Shown here: positions 42,371 through 56,917 of the stretch, in pieces
How positions within the stretch are numbered: position 1 is the first letter of the stretch
Layout of the letters: each line of letters opens with the position of its first letter
Origin: Aptenodytes patagonicus
Lineage: Eukaryota > Chordata > Aves > Sphenisciformes > Spheniscidae
Assembly (NCBI RefSeq): GCF_965638725.1
Contig: NC_134955.1
Span: 9,142,316 to 9,206,315, forward strand
Reading direction: 5' to 3'
DNA: 64,000 bases
Notes under the pieces: generated by a model
Databases searched by the model: none
What the model was told of the DNA's origin: nothing
What the model saw: only the letters and a program-made list of their open reading frames with translations
Made by a program: the position numbers and the translations under genes

Positions 42371-43845
42371 AAGCAAAATTTATATGCAGTAATGAAAGTC
42401 TGCAAAGGAGGGTTTAAATGAGATTTGAGTGCTACGCAGGCTTGCTGCCTGGGCCTTCATTTTAGCCACGTCACGGTAGAGTCAACATAAAATAAAGAAT
42501 TTCTGAGTCCCAGCACCCTCATTTCTTTTACAGAGGGAAGCTGCTGCTTATTTTTATTTACATTAATTTGATTTGTATTCTTGTAGGGGAACAGCACAGT
42601 GGTGGGAAAGCAAATGGTATATTTTTTCACAGAAGAAACTAATGAAGTTACAGAAAGCCAATGTTCTGTTCCACAGAAGGCTCCATATGCCTGTCTAACC
42701 CAGCCATATTTCTGAGGTTAAATGATGATAAAAAGCTGACTTTGTGAAACAAAGGTAAATAGCAACTCAGATGCTCTCATTCATATTCTGAAGTTATTGC
42801 CATCAGCTTTGTGACCAACACATTTCACAGCTTGTGAATTTGCAACAATCATAAATTAAGACAGTAAGAGAGGACCAAGTATAGTCCTATAAACCTTTGA
42901 AAGGGTTTGCTTTATTTATATTCCAGTTGGGGACCCTACCAGTGCTCTAAAGTTTATAAAGTATTGGAATCCAGTAGAATCGAGTCCTCGAATCACTCAT
43001 TTTATATTTCTGATGGCCTGGATTATAACTATGTATTTGCACTACTTCACAAGTTCACATACAATGTAAAGAACTATGATTTTTCTTTGCCCTTCTTCCA
43101 AGCAGAACTAGGGCCACCAGGTGCAAAAAACTGTGCAAACCTAACATAAAGCAACATCATGTCTCCAAGGAAGTGGAACAACCCTTCCTTTTCAGAGGCT
43201 TTGTTTAGCCCTCTTGGCTGGCTAACACATGTGATCAAAGTAATAAAAAATCTGGGAAAAAAGTTCCTATGGTCACTGAATTTGGTTCTGAAAGCATAAC
43301 CAGCTACACATAATACCTAAGCGCTAAATTCATAAACATATTCCCTTCAAAAGGAGCTTGTCCTTCCAGGTGAGATGTACTGATGAGACATGGGAGGGAG
43401 AACTTTGTAATGTTGCTCCATAAACATTATTCCCTAACCTCTATTTTGTGTACTAAGTAATAAACAACACCCTTGACTTTCCAGAATCCAGCATTTGCGC
43501 TTATCCTACATTCATTTCATAGAACTTTTTTTCTAGGAAAGGTTCTATTTAATGATGTTAAACTGCATTGAAAATATTGGTGACATCTGTCAAATTCATT
43601 TAAAAAAATTCATTAGGGTCAGTGTAACTGCAATAAATACAAAATTAATAGCAAGGGGTTTCTTTTAGGGTTACATTAAAATAACATTTGGGATCTGTCT
43701 GAATCTGACAAAATCCAGGGAACTGGCTACAGTCACAATTTGTCCTTAATTTCGTTGTGCCTAGATGAGAAAGGCACTAAACAATCCATAGTTTTTATTC
43801 ACAGTGCTCCATGTGCTGGAGTAGAGGAAGTGGTCTCAGAATTAA
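42371..43845. other. Intergenic DNA, no gene recognised
   Basis: AT-leaning sequence without recognisable genes, RNA genes or clear mobile elements. Confidence 0.65.
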
Positions 43846-43849
43846 AGTC

Positions 43850-44020
43850 GGGATTCTCAGTCAGGCAGTTCAGCTTCGTTTGGCTTACAGCTCTCCTTGG
43901 GCAAGTTACTATTTTGATCCCTTTTTGTAAATTCTGGAAAACTACATTTAATTCTTCCCACAGCTGTTGTGAGGCAGAGTTGTCATCCATTAATGGTGTA
44001 AAATGCCCTGAACCTTCTGC
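43850..44020 (+). repeat. MIR-like SINE fragment, nearly full length
   Basis: Blocks in MIR order are present: GGCAGTTCAGCTTCGTTTGG, CTTGGGCAAGTTACT, TTTTGTAAATTCTGG, CACAGCTGTTGTGAGG and GTAAAATGCCCTGAA. Both the core and the 3' half, including the GTTGTGAGG motif, are recognisable despite decay. Confidence 0.6.
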
Positions 44021-47000
44021 ACGGAAGGTGATACACGATGGCAAAATGCTATTGTTCTCTGCACTGCTAGCAGTGCCTACTGGGGCATGCTGAAACAAAG
44101 TTTTAAATGTAAAACCCACTTTCCTGAGTTCACTCCTTTCCCTTTCTGCATTCCCTATTTTCCCCTCATGACACTATGTCTTAGAAATACACCTTCTCTT
44201 GGTTCAGAGAAAAGGACGCGACACAATTTGGACCTCTGTGCTGCAACAATTACAATCACTGGAGAACGACATTTTCCCTTCAATGGATTTCTGTATGTTC
44301 TGTTCAAAATATAAAAAGCCAGAGACAAATTAAATCACATTAAATCTGGGATAGTTTTGAAATTTGCCAAGTCAACTACTTAATCTAAAAAAGCTCTAAT
44401 GCACAGTTTTAATTTGGAATGTATGTGCCAAGTCCTGCTCATAGCTCAGTATTTTGAAAACAACATACCCGTGACTTCAAGGACATATGACTGAATCCTA
44501 TACCTCTTAGCTAAATTGATAACAGACAGACAGGTAAATCCTTTTTTCCAAATTTACATCTGAATCTTTTACCAGTTATACAGAAGAAGACATTCTCACA
44601 AGGCTTTTAAGTACATCTTAAAATTGCATTTTTGTTACTTAGAACCAAGTGACAAGAAAGATGAATCATGTCTCAGAATTTATTCAGCATTGCTAATTAA
44701 ACTCATTCCTCGAGGCCTGGGAAGCACTAAACCACTGGAGTGTAACAGTGAAAATTAGTGATTTGAATAGAAGAATCATGAACTTTGGAAAAGAAAACAT
44801 TACCCATCGGTGGAGCTCACAAAACAGCCCCTTACAGAAACTAAATAAGATTAATGAAGGTGAACTCAAGAAAAACAACAGCTTTTAAAAGTCCTCATGT
44901 CTTATTTTCTAAAGAGCACAACATAAAATAGACTCAGTGCCACTAAAAACCTTTAACATGCACTTATACATTTAACACAAAAAATAGGGAAGCAAGATTT
45001 ATAGACCTCACCTGACTATACTGTACAGAAAAAAAAATCTTCACCAAAAACGATTAAAAAAAATTTTAAAGTGAAATTAACCTTCAAGTATTTCCAAGTA
45101 TTTATCTCTAAATTCTGTCCCTTCAAATTTTGTCATATTTCGCTTAAAACTGTTAACATAGGTGTTTCAGTGCTACCAGTAATGTTTATGTTCAGTGAAA
45201 GAACTGTGTGTCCTTCCCAAGCTCCCGCTGAAGAGCCTGGAGACCGGCACATCCAGAACACAGCCCTTGAGGGCTCTGCTCCTCCACTTTTCAACAAATG
45301 AAGCACAGATATGACAATAAAAATAGCACCACCTGTCAGGATAATGTGGAGGCATGAGTGGCTATTGCATCTGGAAATCCATGCTAAAGATAGCAAAGAG
45401 GAAGCCTTCAAAACCTGAAGTCATTGCTGAAATGTGGGATTTAATTCAAGGGTTATTCTCCTGGTGGGAATATCGCAGGGGCCACAAGATGCTGCCAATC
45501 AGCTGGTCAGGTGTATCTCGCCCGCACACAAGACCAGGACTTCGGGTAATGGCAGCTAAGCTTGGACCTCGGTGGGACCAAGGAACTGCAAAGCAATAGC
45601 TGCCACAGACACCTCACTCAGATTGCCATGACTCCCAGTCTGCTGTGTGCCACTGAAAATCTGGCACTTGCCTCTGGCACTTGTGGCCTGACTTTCCAGG
45701 GCAATGACCTTCCAGGGCAACACCAGAATCCCAAAATACCCAGCTCCTCCCGTAAGTTGGCCGTGGGAGACTGTGATTACTTGGTGCAGTGCCATGCTGT
45801 GACCCCTGGTGTCACTGCCAAATCATGCTGGAACATTCACGCAAATGTAAATCCCACAGATGTTAGAAGGCAGCTATGAGGAAACTGGAATCATCACTGC
45901 TGAGTGTGGAATTGAACCACTATAATTGTAACAGTGGGGTTAGAGATGCCCTCTGCTTTACTAAAGAATGAATACATAAATGCATACGTAAATGACTGTA
46001 GCACATACACATCTAATATAAACCACATTCCAGTACTTTATAACTTGCCTGTAAACATCTGCTTCAATGAAGATGGGATATAAAAACCCAGTCTTCTACT
46101 GTGTTCCTTTAAAAAAAGGGGGGAAAAGAACTACGTGATTTTTTAGAGTAATAAACAGACATCCTAGGCGATTTCATCCAGTTGGCTGGATTTTAGAATG
46201 CTATATTGGGGCTCCAGTGGTCTGAGACACAGTCCATCTAGCAAGCACTTGCAGCTTGCCTACCAGTTCCGAGAGTAGAGACACAACAGCAAACACAGTG
46301 CTCATAACCTGCCCTCAGAGCAAAATGCAACTTTGCCAACAGCAGGACCAATCTGCTATTGGCCAAGGGTTGTAGCTGGTTATAGGTGTCACTCTCTCGG
46401 ACAAACCCATCTAATTTTTGATTGAGCCATGCTCAGATAAATTTTATGATGCTTCTCCGAGGAGTTTCTCAGATCTGGAGTCCTCAGTAACAGCAGAGCC
46501 TCCCTCCAGTTGCCAGTGTTGGACTCCAGCTGTTCTGCATATACGGGCATCTAGTCTTTTCACTAAAGCATATATGAATCTATACACTCAGAAGCCTATT
46601 ACTTAGAAACAACTCATCTCTAAGAACAAAAGAAAAGTCTCTTTTTTAAAAAAAAGCTATCCAGCTTACCAACAGGGCTCAGCTTTTAGACATAAAACCG
46701 CACTGATATATGAAACCACAATACAAACCCCATCACCTTCATGACAAGAATATTGTAGCAATAAAAGTGCATCAGCTCTTGAAATCCTGCACTATTTGGT
46801 GATCTGCTCCAGTGAGGTTCTGCAGAGATCCATTACCTCTAGAGGCTATGGTTTGGACCCAGCAGCAAAACACAGAAATGTGATCTCTGTCAGCCTTCAC
46901 ATGACACTTAAACAACTAACACACACTGCAACACAATTGACTACTTTTGTTCAAAACCATCAGACACTGCACATGCTCAGCCATGTAATTACTCTTTAAG

Positions 47001-50000
47001 CAGATAGTTTTCTCGGTGATTTGGAAAAGTGGGAGAACCAAATGTAAAACTCCATCAATACACACTAGGCAACTGACACAAAATCCAGCCAAATGCTAAC
47101 AGGAGTTAAAACGATAAAAACAGCTATTTCCATTAAAGCTCTCTGAGTGCAGAATTCTTACTTGGTAAGAACATCCCTTCCTATGGTGTTTACATTCAGA
47201 GCTACTCTCTGACGCAAATTACCTCTGACCAGTGGTTTTCCAGTGAAAAATGCTCACTTTACAGAATGGTAGGTTAATATCACAAATATGAGATTTGAAA
47301 GGAAAACATCAATTGGAACTAAACTTCTGAAACTGTCCAGTAGCAGTCCTCAATATCTAGCCTTGCTACAAACAATATCAAGTTCAGTAGCAGCAACAAG
47401 TAAGCAAAGCTTTCCTTGAAGATGAATGGTCAAAGCTACACATAATTATTCTAGGATAGCTTACCTCTCAGTAGAGTGAGAAATTTCTGTTTGCTCACTG
47501 ACACTTTGCATTTGTTGTACACTGGACAACTGACTGAAGAGGCATCTAAACTATTTATGCTCACTAAAGATGCCAGAACTTTAATTTAAAGGCTAACTTG
47601 GGCTTCTTTTTAAATATGGGGCTTTAACATTCAAATGTCAGATCTGAACCTCGTATTAAGCAACACACTTATAAGACCTGCCACATGGCAAAAGTGCCAA
47701 TGCTTCTTCTTCCCATATTTCTGCACTGCATCCTGTCCCATCATAATTTTTCAGATGAAAAGTGTCTTTATAATATGTTAATTTTCAGTATTGCATACAA
47801 TCATCAGCAAACAAATCTGCTTAAATCAGAGGAACATAAAATTCACAAATAGTGTGAGACGTGATTTTAGGAATGCATGTGAGACTGTGTCACTATTATA
47901 TTATCCAGCACTAATAACTAACCTGCACATTTTTTGTGGCATGCTGAATGTTAGTCAACCTGCCCCTTCACTGAGCTGAAGGTAAGGTAGACATTCTGAG
48001 GTGGACAATTAACACAAGTAAAATGAGTTGATCGATTTCTTTTCATCAACTATGTTTCTACGACTGGATCACATGCAGGCATCTACACTAAACAGACAAG
48101 ATGAATCCTATCCTCAGTATATGAACATGAAGCATTTCTTTCTCTAGGATCCAAGTTCATACTTCTATGCATTGAGATTCATTGCATAGCCTTATTAAAG
48201 CTTGGCTAGAAGGCTATTATAGTCCTTAATTATATTAATTTTAGGATGTGCTTTTTAGAAGTGTTTTAGAAAAGTAGAGCCAGTTTCTTTATTTTGAGGT
48301 TCCTGGGAGCTTTGTCATTTGGAATTCTTCACAGGTGATTCAAGAAATGAAATACTGCAAAATCCAGCAGAGCTGTAAAACATGGGTTGTAAGTTCTGAT
48401 CAGTTCCCACTCTTGCAAACGTGCAGCAGGAGGAAGGGACTACGGAGAGGTTAATTAAAGAATTAACAGTATAAAATCCTGTCTGATTAGAGGTGTCGCA
48501 TTCAAACGGTTATCTAAAACTGTTGCTTTTTCAGTAAGTTTAGACCTTGCTGTGATAACACGGCTGTAGACGGAAGCTTGCACTCAGCTGTAAATGTGAA
48601 AGCATAAACTTTTTGACAGTGTCAAGTTCATGCGGTTCACCAAAGATATTTCTCAGACAAGAAGGATAACAGGATATAGTAAACTTAAAAACAACAAAAG
48701 AATAACATGAAGGGTAGTACCTATGCCGAAGTTATGGAAGCAAGATACAGCTCTTAAAACAAAAGTTGACTCTACAGAAAAGAAAAAAGTGATAATTATA
48801 CATTATTTATTTGAAATACATAGCTCTATATAATTATATACTGTAACTTTAAAAAAAAAAGTGACATTACAAAAACTAACAGTGCATTAAATGGTTAAGA
48901 AGTTTCTGAACTGCTCTCTTTCCTAAGAAAAGATGTTCTCAGGTTGCAGCTACCCTGAAGAAACAGCTTTCCAGCATTTGAGTACTTCTAAAGACAGCAT
49001 TTCTAACCCAGCAGCACATTAGTATGTCCTTGAGGACAGAGCAAGACAAATACATATCACGTATCACTGTGCTCTTAGAATTAAACAGCAAGGGGGAATA
49101 ACAATGGTAGTGTAATTCCTGGTGAGAGGGGTTCTTCAGAAAGGAAAAGGTGCACTGTTTTAGAGATACCTCTGCTCTTTTGTGAGACTTTTATACAACA
49201 GTAGCATACTGCATTTCTGGTAACTTAGAGAGGGATATACCCTTCAAAATTTTTCTTCAGGACAACTCATGGGACCTTTTCTCACAAAAAGGGTCAGAGC
49301 CACAGACAAATGATTAGATGTATGAAAAGGTTTCTTGATGAGGAGAGACAGTCACAATGAGGACCATACAGCTTATAGAATTATTGAGTGAGAGGGTATT
49401 CAGCAGGTACATATTGAAGAAAGAAAGATACAGAGAAACCAGGCACTCTGCATTTAGTCTGTATTATAACTGACTTTTAATGAAACTAAAGTGTAACAGG
49501 ACATAATTAACTAGTGGAACCCCTGGCTTTACTAAGGTTGGAAAAGGAATTTAAAACATTGTGAAGACATGCTTCCCACTCGTTTTGGAACAGATATTTC
49601 TCAATGCTTCTCACAGAACATCTTTCACTCTTTAATAAAATTATAATTGAAAGCACTATAAAAATGGTGTGATTCCGTGGATCAACTACAGGTCTCTTAC
49701 CATTATGATTTGGTAATCAATGACAGATTATAAAAACATTCAATGTTTTATTAGAGAAGGAAATTATGTCCACATTTCATGGCATGTGAAACAGTGGCTG
49801 AGAAGAGACAAGGAAGAACCTTTCCACTCCTTTTCCCCTGCCCTCCCTGGACAACTTGTTCTGACAACCTGTTCTGGAGTTCCATCCATCATCCTCCAGA
49901 TCATCCCCCCAGAGCCACGATCAGATGCAGCATACCAAACTACATGACACATTATGACACACTCCTATGTGACCATGCTAATGCACTTGCAAAACTGCAT

Positions 50001-50400
50001 GCATTTACAGAACACATTAATAAAGTTTTCTTTAGAGACTTCCTCTTCAAATTTAAGATTACACACACTGTTTACAGTGTAGATGGTCACCAGAATGGAA
50101 TTTAACTATCTTAGCCATTTGAAAAATATTGCCGTATCTTGGACATTTAACAAAGTTTCCACAGATTTTATACAGGTCAAAGGGAGGGAAAGTGCTTCTA
50201 AGATACTTTTAAGATAATGCTTCCATCCCACTTAGAATGGAAACTGCCTTTTTGACACCTAAAGCTGCCGAGTTCTTGATCTGCTTTTCTTCAGGTAGAG
50301 AATCCATTAAGTGATGAACAACTTCTCAAACAGGGTTAGGCGCTCTTTACACTTTATGCACATGGCCTCAGATTCTTCCAGCTGCTTTGGATGTTTTTGA
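44021..50400. other. Intergenic DNA, no gene recognised
   Basis: No gene recognised. Two opposed CCAAT boxes lie at 46348-46362 (CCAAT-ctgct-ATTGG). Small local duplications occur near 45660-45720 (TCTGGCACTTG twice; CTTCCAGGGCAA-type twice). The rest is plain AT-leaning sequence. Confidence 0.65.
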
Positions 50401-50404
50401 TGTG

Positions 50405-50600
50405 TGAATCAGCCATGGGCCCTTGACTGCAAGAACTACAGGGTACGGTACTGAGAGGTAAAGGCAAAGCACGTTGAACTCTCATGACTCAGTTTGTGGA
50501 TTTGGGGGCATTATTCTCTCACCTGAGGGAGTTGTTACAGAATTCTCTGATTTTTTTTCAGGGTGCTTTGAGGAGCACATGGAGCAAAAGCCCTCAAATT
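50405..50600 (+). repeat. Possible decayed MIR-like fragment
   Basis: The segments GACTCAGTTTGTGGATTTGG, GGGCATTATT, GAGGGAGTTGTTAC and GGGTGCTTTGAGGAGC follow the order of the MIR 3' half (CAGTTTCC..ATCTG, GGGATAATA, GGGTTGTTGTGAGG, GCGCTTAGAAC). Divergence is high, so the call is tentative. Another core-like piece lies at about 50985-51050 (CACTTACTCTGTGTGTGACT). Confidence 0.35.
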
Positions 50601-53600
50601 TCAGTTAAGTAGCATTCTTCTGAGATTCATTAAAAAAATTAAAATCTGGAACTTCCTATCTTGCCTCCTCTAAGAGCAACTTTTTCTCTAAGGTCATCAC
50701 CAGATGAAAAGAAAGTTTTGTTTACCTTTCAGTCTACTCAGACAAGACAGATTTTGTTTTGGGAAGATGTTTGCTTTGTAATGTAAAGTGCTCATTGAAA
50801 GATGTTTATGGTTTCTCTGTATGTAAGGTTTTCCAGAATCTTTGGTGGTGTCGTAAGATGTATTTCACAGCATGCTCATACAAGAGTAGGCTGTTTAAAT
50901 TACTATGCAAGACCCTGTAACTACAATAAAAGCTGCAAAAAAGCAATGCTAGCCATGGTGCAGCAAGGCTTGCGTTCTGATAATGCTAACCCCACATTAA
51001 ACACTTACTCTGTGTGTGACTTGGCAAAAGGTTCTTCCCAAAAATTACAACTAAACTCCATTCTTTTCTTGCTTTTTTTTCCCCGGGAGAGAAAAAAGAA
51101 GGTTGATAGGAATAAATACATGTTTAGATAGCATATATTCTTTGACTAGAAGACTAACTTCTCAGTTACAAAGGAAGCACGGAACATTCTTTAAGTCTGT
51201 ATTTTCATCACTGAATCAAAGATAGTTAAAAAAGATAATTCCTAAATAAACTGAAAAAAGTGAATGACCTAAAAAACAGTGCAAGAATGATATTTTTTCA
51301 AAATTAACTCCATAGCAAAAGGAGCAAAATGCTCCTCTTAAAAACCCAAGCATCAAGTTCTTTCTCAGAAGTTCAGATTAACTTCCCCATACATTCTTCT
51401 TCTTATGAGACTGGTGCTTAATAAACCGTATTAATTTGTTTGTGTCCATTTTCACTGGAGACCTAGAAAGGCCAAGCTCATTCGCTTTGTGTAGACACAA
51501 AGGGAGACCACACCATTTACCAGAACAGAAATCACTTTTCCTTATTACAGTGCAGCATGCTGGTTGTTGTATTGGTTGCCATTACTAGATGAGAAATAAA
51601 GTAATTTCTTATATTATTCCTGCCCCAAATCACTGTATTGTAGTTCTACAATACCTGAAGCATCAATATACAATATTGGTTTTAAGTATCTAAATTGTCC
51701 AGTTGGTCGAAGAGCTTGGTGACTCCTGGAGGAAGTGTGGCAATGGTAAGGGAAGACCAGAAGGGTAACAAAAAATCTGTAATTAAGATGACATTTTGTA
51801 GAGCGTGTGACAGAAATCACACAAAAATCATTCCACAGAAATGTTAAAAAACTTTGAGGTATAATTAAGTCATTTAGATGCAGCTTTAGTTTATATGTGA
51901 ACTTGCATGTGATATATGTGATTTTATATATATAGATATAAAAAAAACCCCACAAAATTTGTAGATAATGTGCAGAAATGATAACTATCACTGGATAAAA
52001 CCTACTATAGATTAATGAAAAAATCTGAACAAATCCTGAACTGCCCAAGAAAGGGTACACAGTTCTGACAGTTCCCTTAGTACAGATGGTGGGAGTAAAA
52101 CATATCCACATGATAATCACATCCTTACCAAAATTGAAAACGTATGTGAAAGTCATGGTGGTCTTGCAAAAATATAAACTCATAAACGATTTCTTGATTT
52201 GGTGTCATCATTCATTTCTTTCATTTGAGAAATCAGTTTTAGTAGGACATACAAAGATTGATGGCTTTTTCATAAAAGGATATTTTATGAAATAGTGAAA
52301 TGTAGCATATTTCTACCTGATAAATGCAGAGACCTGTAAACTTTGAACCCACATTGGCCTTTGTTGCTCATGACCCTGTTTAAGTGATTTATTTTCTTTT
52401 AACAACTGCAGTCTGCAGGAGGTAGAATATACTGTGTAGATCTTTAATTCTGTTGAAAATTGAACAGTTTAAACAGAATGGCTGACATTAGAAGACCTAT
52501 TACTGAAAAGTCATATTATCTTCATTTCAGTTTCCCTTTTAGGAGCAATATTTATGGTTGGAGAAAATATGTAATTTATAAAAACAGCCTGGTAGGCTGC
52601 TGCAGAGCAATGGAGGAGTTGGCATCCTTGGCCCCACATCAGGGTTTCTAGTGGACTGCATCAAAGCTAGAGACTCTGGAAACCTGGCACGTGTAAAGGT
52701 ATAAAATCAGGAAACTTGCCTATTGTCTAGAAGAACACCTTGAGGGAACCGAACACTCCCCACCCTTGTGAAACATTTGGATTTCAAAGATTTAGCAAAT
52801 TCCAAGGAAATAATAACTCTGCTAGAATTTTTCTGCCTGGCCCTCAATACAATGGCAGCTTTATCTTTGACTTAAATGAACTCAGTTTCTTTTTTGCCCT
52901 CCCTTCACTGCTTTTTATTTATATTTTGTTAATGTGCAACAAAGTCAAATAGCATCATAAGCATACTTCCTATTCCTTGGTACGAATGTCACCGTGGAAG
53001 TTAAGCAGACCAGTCCTCTTCCGTGTGTACGGAGAAACCATCTCAAATCCAAAACATTTTCCATGCAGAGAGTCCAACTTTGTTTCACAACAGTGGGGAC
53101 TCATGTCAGGTAGTTCGCCCAGTAGCATGCCCCACTGCTGCTCTAGTAATCTTCATTAGATGACTGGCCTACAAAATCTCAGCAGGCTTTAATATGTATC
53201 TCTGTATTATCACATAAAGCCCAAGGCTCCATCTTATAAAATTAAATGGATATGATCAGCGAAATGAATAATGCTTTTTTAATTCTGTTTTGAAGCTGCT
53301 CATTCATGAAACAAGCTTCTTAGGTTAAGCAAATTCTGCGTTTGTGAAACATCTCATGAATATATGGTGCTGTAATAAAAATAATAAATATTTAAAGCTC
53401 CCCTACTTTTCTTTACTCTTCATTATTAGAAATAAATCTTATGAAGCAGATAAAAGTATTACAATTAATCCCTCCTGAATGGAGACACTATGTACTATTC
53501 TTTTCAATACAACAGAAACTGGCTTTGACTAGAGTGGCAACAACTGGCAAACTGATTTTATAGTTTTGATTTATTGAATATTAGGAAATAGACTTTTTTA

Positions 53601-56600
53601 ATAACAACTCCATTTAAGTATTCATTAAAATGGAATTAGTACAAGCAGGGCCAGATTCTGATATCCATATTCTTGTCAGACAGCATTTTATTGCAGAAAA
53701 GTCTGACTGACATCAGTGGGATTACTTGTAAAAGACCATTCAGCGTGAGTGAGAACACAGAGCTAGATCCTAACAGGGTACAGAGGACTGCAGAGGTTTT
53801 AGGTACTCCTCCCTGACCCCAAAAGCGCCCCACACACCCTTCAGCAATGGCTGGAGCAGTATGTAATTGTGTGCCCGAGGCACCTCATCTACACGGGTGT
53901 GCATCAACTCCTGGATCTCACCAACACAAATACGTGACTCACCTTGTCCCTGCCCCAGGTACATGGGACGTGAAATATATATCTTCATCCTCACAAAGGA
54001 AATAATTCCCAAAGGTTGATTATTTTGCTTTAGACCTTATGCTGAAGATATTTATCTTCATAGTTCTTTCAGTTTGAGCAAGTTTGACCTGCGGAATGCA
54101 TAGCACATGTTGCCATAAAAAAGCACTACAAAGATGGATTTTGATTTATAAGAAAAAGCACTCAGAAGGAAAAAAGTAGGGGGCTATAGTAATGGATCTT
54201 ATTAAAGGATCAAGGCTGCATACTTTATTTCTCTAAATTACACAGCAGAAGAGAAGACTGTCTTGTGTTTTTGTTTTGTACACTCCTGATTTGAATATAT
54301 ATATAAACAAATTCCAGTCAACTCTTGTGATGGTGCAGGGTAAAGAGAATTGGCTTAGTTATAAATACAGTTGATAGTTAGAAAAAGCATATTGATTTTT
54401 CCATATATAACCCAAAACGTTTCTCAAACTCTGAGTTCTAGCACCTGTACTATCTTTCTTTATTCAGTAATCTCTCTAACAAGCAGGGGAGGAGACTGAG
54501 AAATTTGACCTTTATACATAAAGCAATGATGTATGAGCAAATGGTGAATATCCTAATTTATCGTTCATTCAAAATTATTTGGCAACTGATTTTGCAAACT
54601 AATCTTTAGTATATAAGCTGTACTTTTATTTTTTCATTACATACACAGGTCATATGTGGAATATACTTCTACTTCCTGATTGGGTGAACTCAGTCCTGAC
54701 AGCAAATACTTCACAGTCTCTTCAGTGTACCTACAGCCCTTCTTCCTCTAAAAGGCTGCTGTTTCTGCAGACTTCCTTAGCAGAAAACTCATTTGCCAAC
54801 AGAAAAACAAATATGGTCAAAGCCAATTTGTTTAATACTTCTTTAAAATCTAAAAAAAAGGCTCTATTTTTGTTTGTAAGTATAATTAGTAAACAGACTA
54901 CTTACTATTGTTTAACTTTGGTTTAATAACTAGCCAACACTAAAGGTTTCTATTGTATAGTTCTCCAAGGTCAGACTTGAAAGCTTAAACTTCAGGTTCT
55001 ACTGAGATAAAGGCGCTGTGCTCTGCAAAGTTATGCTATTATCCCTGGTTATAATCTTCAATGACTTCAGAAATAATTGCTTTCCTTAAACAAAAAGGAA
55101 GTCTGATTCTAATTTGCTATCTAGATCTACATTCTTATATTCTTTTTATAGATTTTTGAACAAGTTATCACTGGAATCTTCCTTCACTCAAATATAAGTG
55201 AAAGTTTTATCTTACTTCAGATATCACCAAAATAATTTATGACTAAGGAAACAAAACCTTTTGTCTCACAATATATTTCTTTGCGACAGCTGTGGTATTT
55301 CACTGAAAGCACAAAAGCTGTGATGGTCTGGACTGCAATCAACCATTTTTAATAGGAAATTTTTACAGACTTTTAATAAGATCCCCTAACATAATTTATG
55401 GGGAGAGGTTTTGAAGTGAAGAGGCATTGTTTGGCAAAGTGTTCTTCCTCTAATCTCAGGAAATTTAAATAATCGACTGCTCATTTCCTCTAAACTTAGA
55501 ATTTCTCCTAAAAAAATGGTTAAGAAAAACACCTGCTACACGAGCAGCAAAATAAGTGTATCTAAAGTCCAAACAAAATATATTTCTAAAGGCTTTTCAA
55601 AGGCAAAATGCTCCACGTCAGAACCCAATATTATTAACAACAATGCAGTATTGAATTTTCTTTCTTAAATTCAGAATATTTAATAAATATTTTGACTGAA
55701 GGTAGCATGCTGGTCAGGATAACTGCAGGTATTTTTTTAAAACTGATACAGTTGGGGGAATTGAAATAAGTGGGAGAATAATTGGGAGAATTTACAAACC
55801 GTTTATAAGAAAACCAGATAAGCACCCAAAAGTTACGATACTTACTGAAGTTATCCAGAGTTCCTCTGACTACAGAGGAACTTGGCTGGAAGAGTAAGGA
55901 CAACAGGCTTCCCCCTGAGATCTCCGATATGTCTTGCAAGAAGAGACTCAAAGGGTATTTTAGCACTTTCCCTTTAGTCCCAGCCAGAACTAGGAAAAAA
56001 ACCCAGAAATATAAGTAGGAAGCATATTTCTGTACCTCAATAAAGCTAATCAAAGCTCCTGAATATGAAACAGATTTAGTTCGGCTGATTGGGATTTTGG
56101 ATGAAGTTCTGAATTATTCTTCACCCTTCCTGAGGAACTCATTGTCCGTAATTCTGACTTAAAGTAATAGCTGACCTAACTGTGTTCCCACAGTCTAGGC
56201 CGGTTAGCACATCCCTCTCAAAGGAGGAAAAAAGAGAGGAAAAACCTTTAAAGGAAGGACTCGGGAACAGCTCGGCTACAGCCACACTACCCGGGACTCG
56301 CCCAGGCCACTGTGTGCCAAAGACCTCAAGAGGGCACTCAGCACAAAACGTACGGCGTTGCGGGAATGAAAGGGGCCTGCAATTATGTCATTGGCCAGTT
56401 TTGATCGAAGGCAGTTATCCTTGCCCAGCTTTCCAGAAAGCCAACTCAGCTTTCATCTCATCACTACAGATATAGAACTGTAAAAAAAAGAAGAAGAAGA
56501 AACTCTGAAGAGGGAAAAATATGCCATCATAGAGTCTGTACTTCTTTTCTGTATTGAAGAAGATCCGTTTCATCAATGCTTTTAACAAAAGAGGATCCGT

Positions 56601-56763
56601 TTCTAGAGTCAACCCTAGATCCTTTGTTTTCAAAAGCTGTCTGTTGATTTCGAAGAGCTATTGCCTCCGTAAAGACTGCTTTTTAAGATGTGTCACCTGA
56701 AGAACTTCGTTTTCTTCAGTCACTACGTTCAAAGCACTCAGGACAGAATAGAACTTCTTTAGA

Positions 56764-56785
56764 CTCTCTCTCTCTCTCTCTCTCT
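56764..56785. repeat. CT dinucleotide microsatellite
   Basis: Eleven uninterrupted CT units. Confidence 0.95.
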
Positions 56786-56893
56786 GGTTTGCCTACAGAA
56801 ACAAACCAAAACAGTTTACAGTGGGTGCCAATCAAAATTAATCTCTTCCCTTCAGCAGCCAAGACTTACTTGGATGTTTCTTTCTCTGTGTGT

Positions 56894-56917
56894 ATACATA
56901 CATACATACATACATAC
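56894..56917. repeat. ATAC tetranucleotide microsatellite
   Basis: About six tandem ATAC units follow a short TG run and are followed by ACAC. Confidence 0.92.

Noticed and set aside
51614..52183. 189-codon open frame on the minus strand in AT-rich intergenic DNA
   Set aside because: The product is dominated by Tyr, Phe, Ile and Thr as expected from base bias, has no recognisable domain, and one or two frames of this length are expected by chance in 64 kb on six frames.
53640..53770. Possible old amniote repeat (CCAGATTCTGAT ... CATCAGTGGGATTACT)
   Set aside because: The pattern is suggestive, but I cannot name the family or define ends confidently, so it was only mentioned within the intergenic note.
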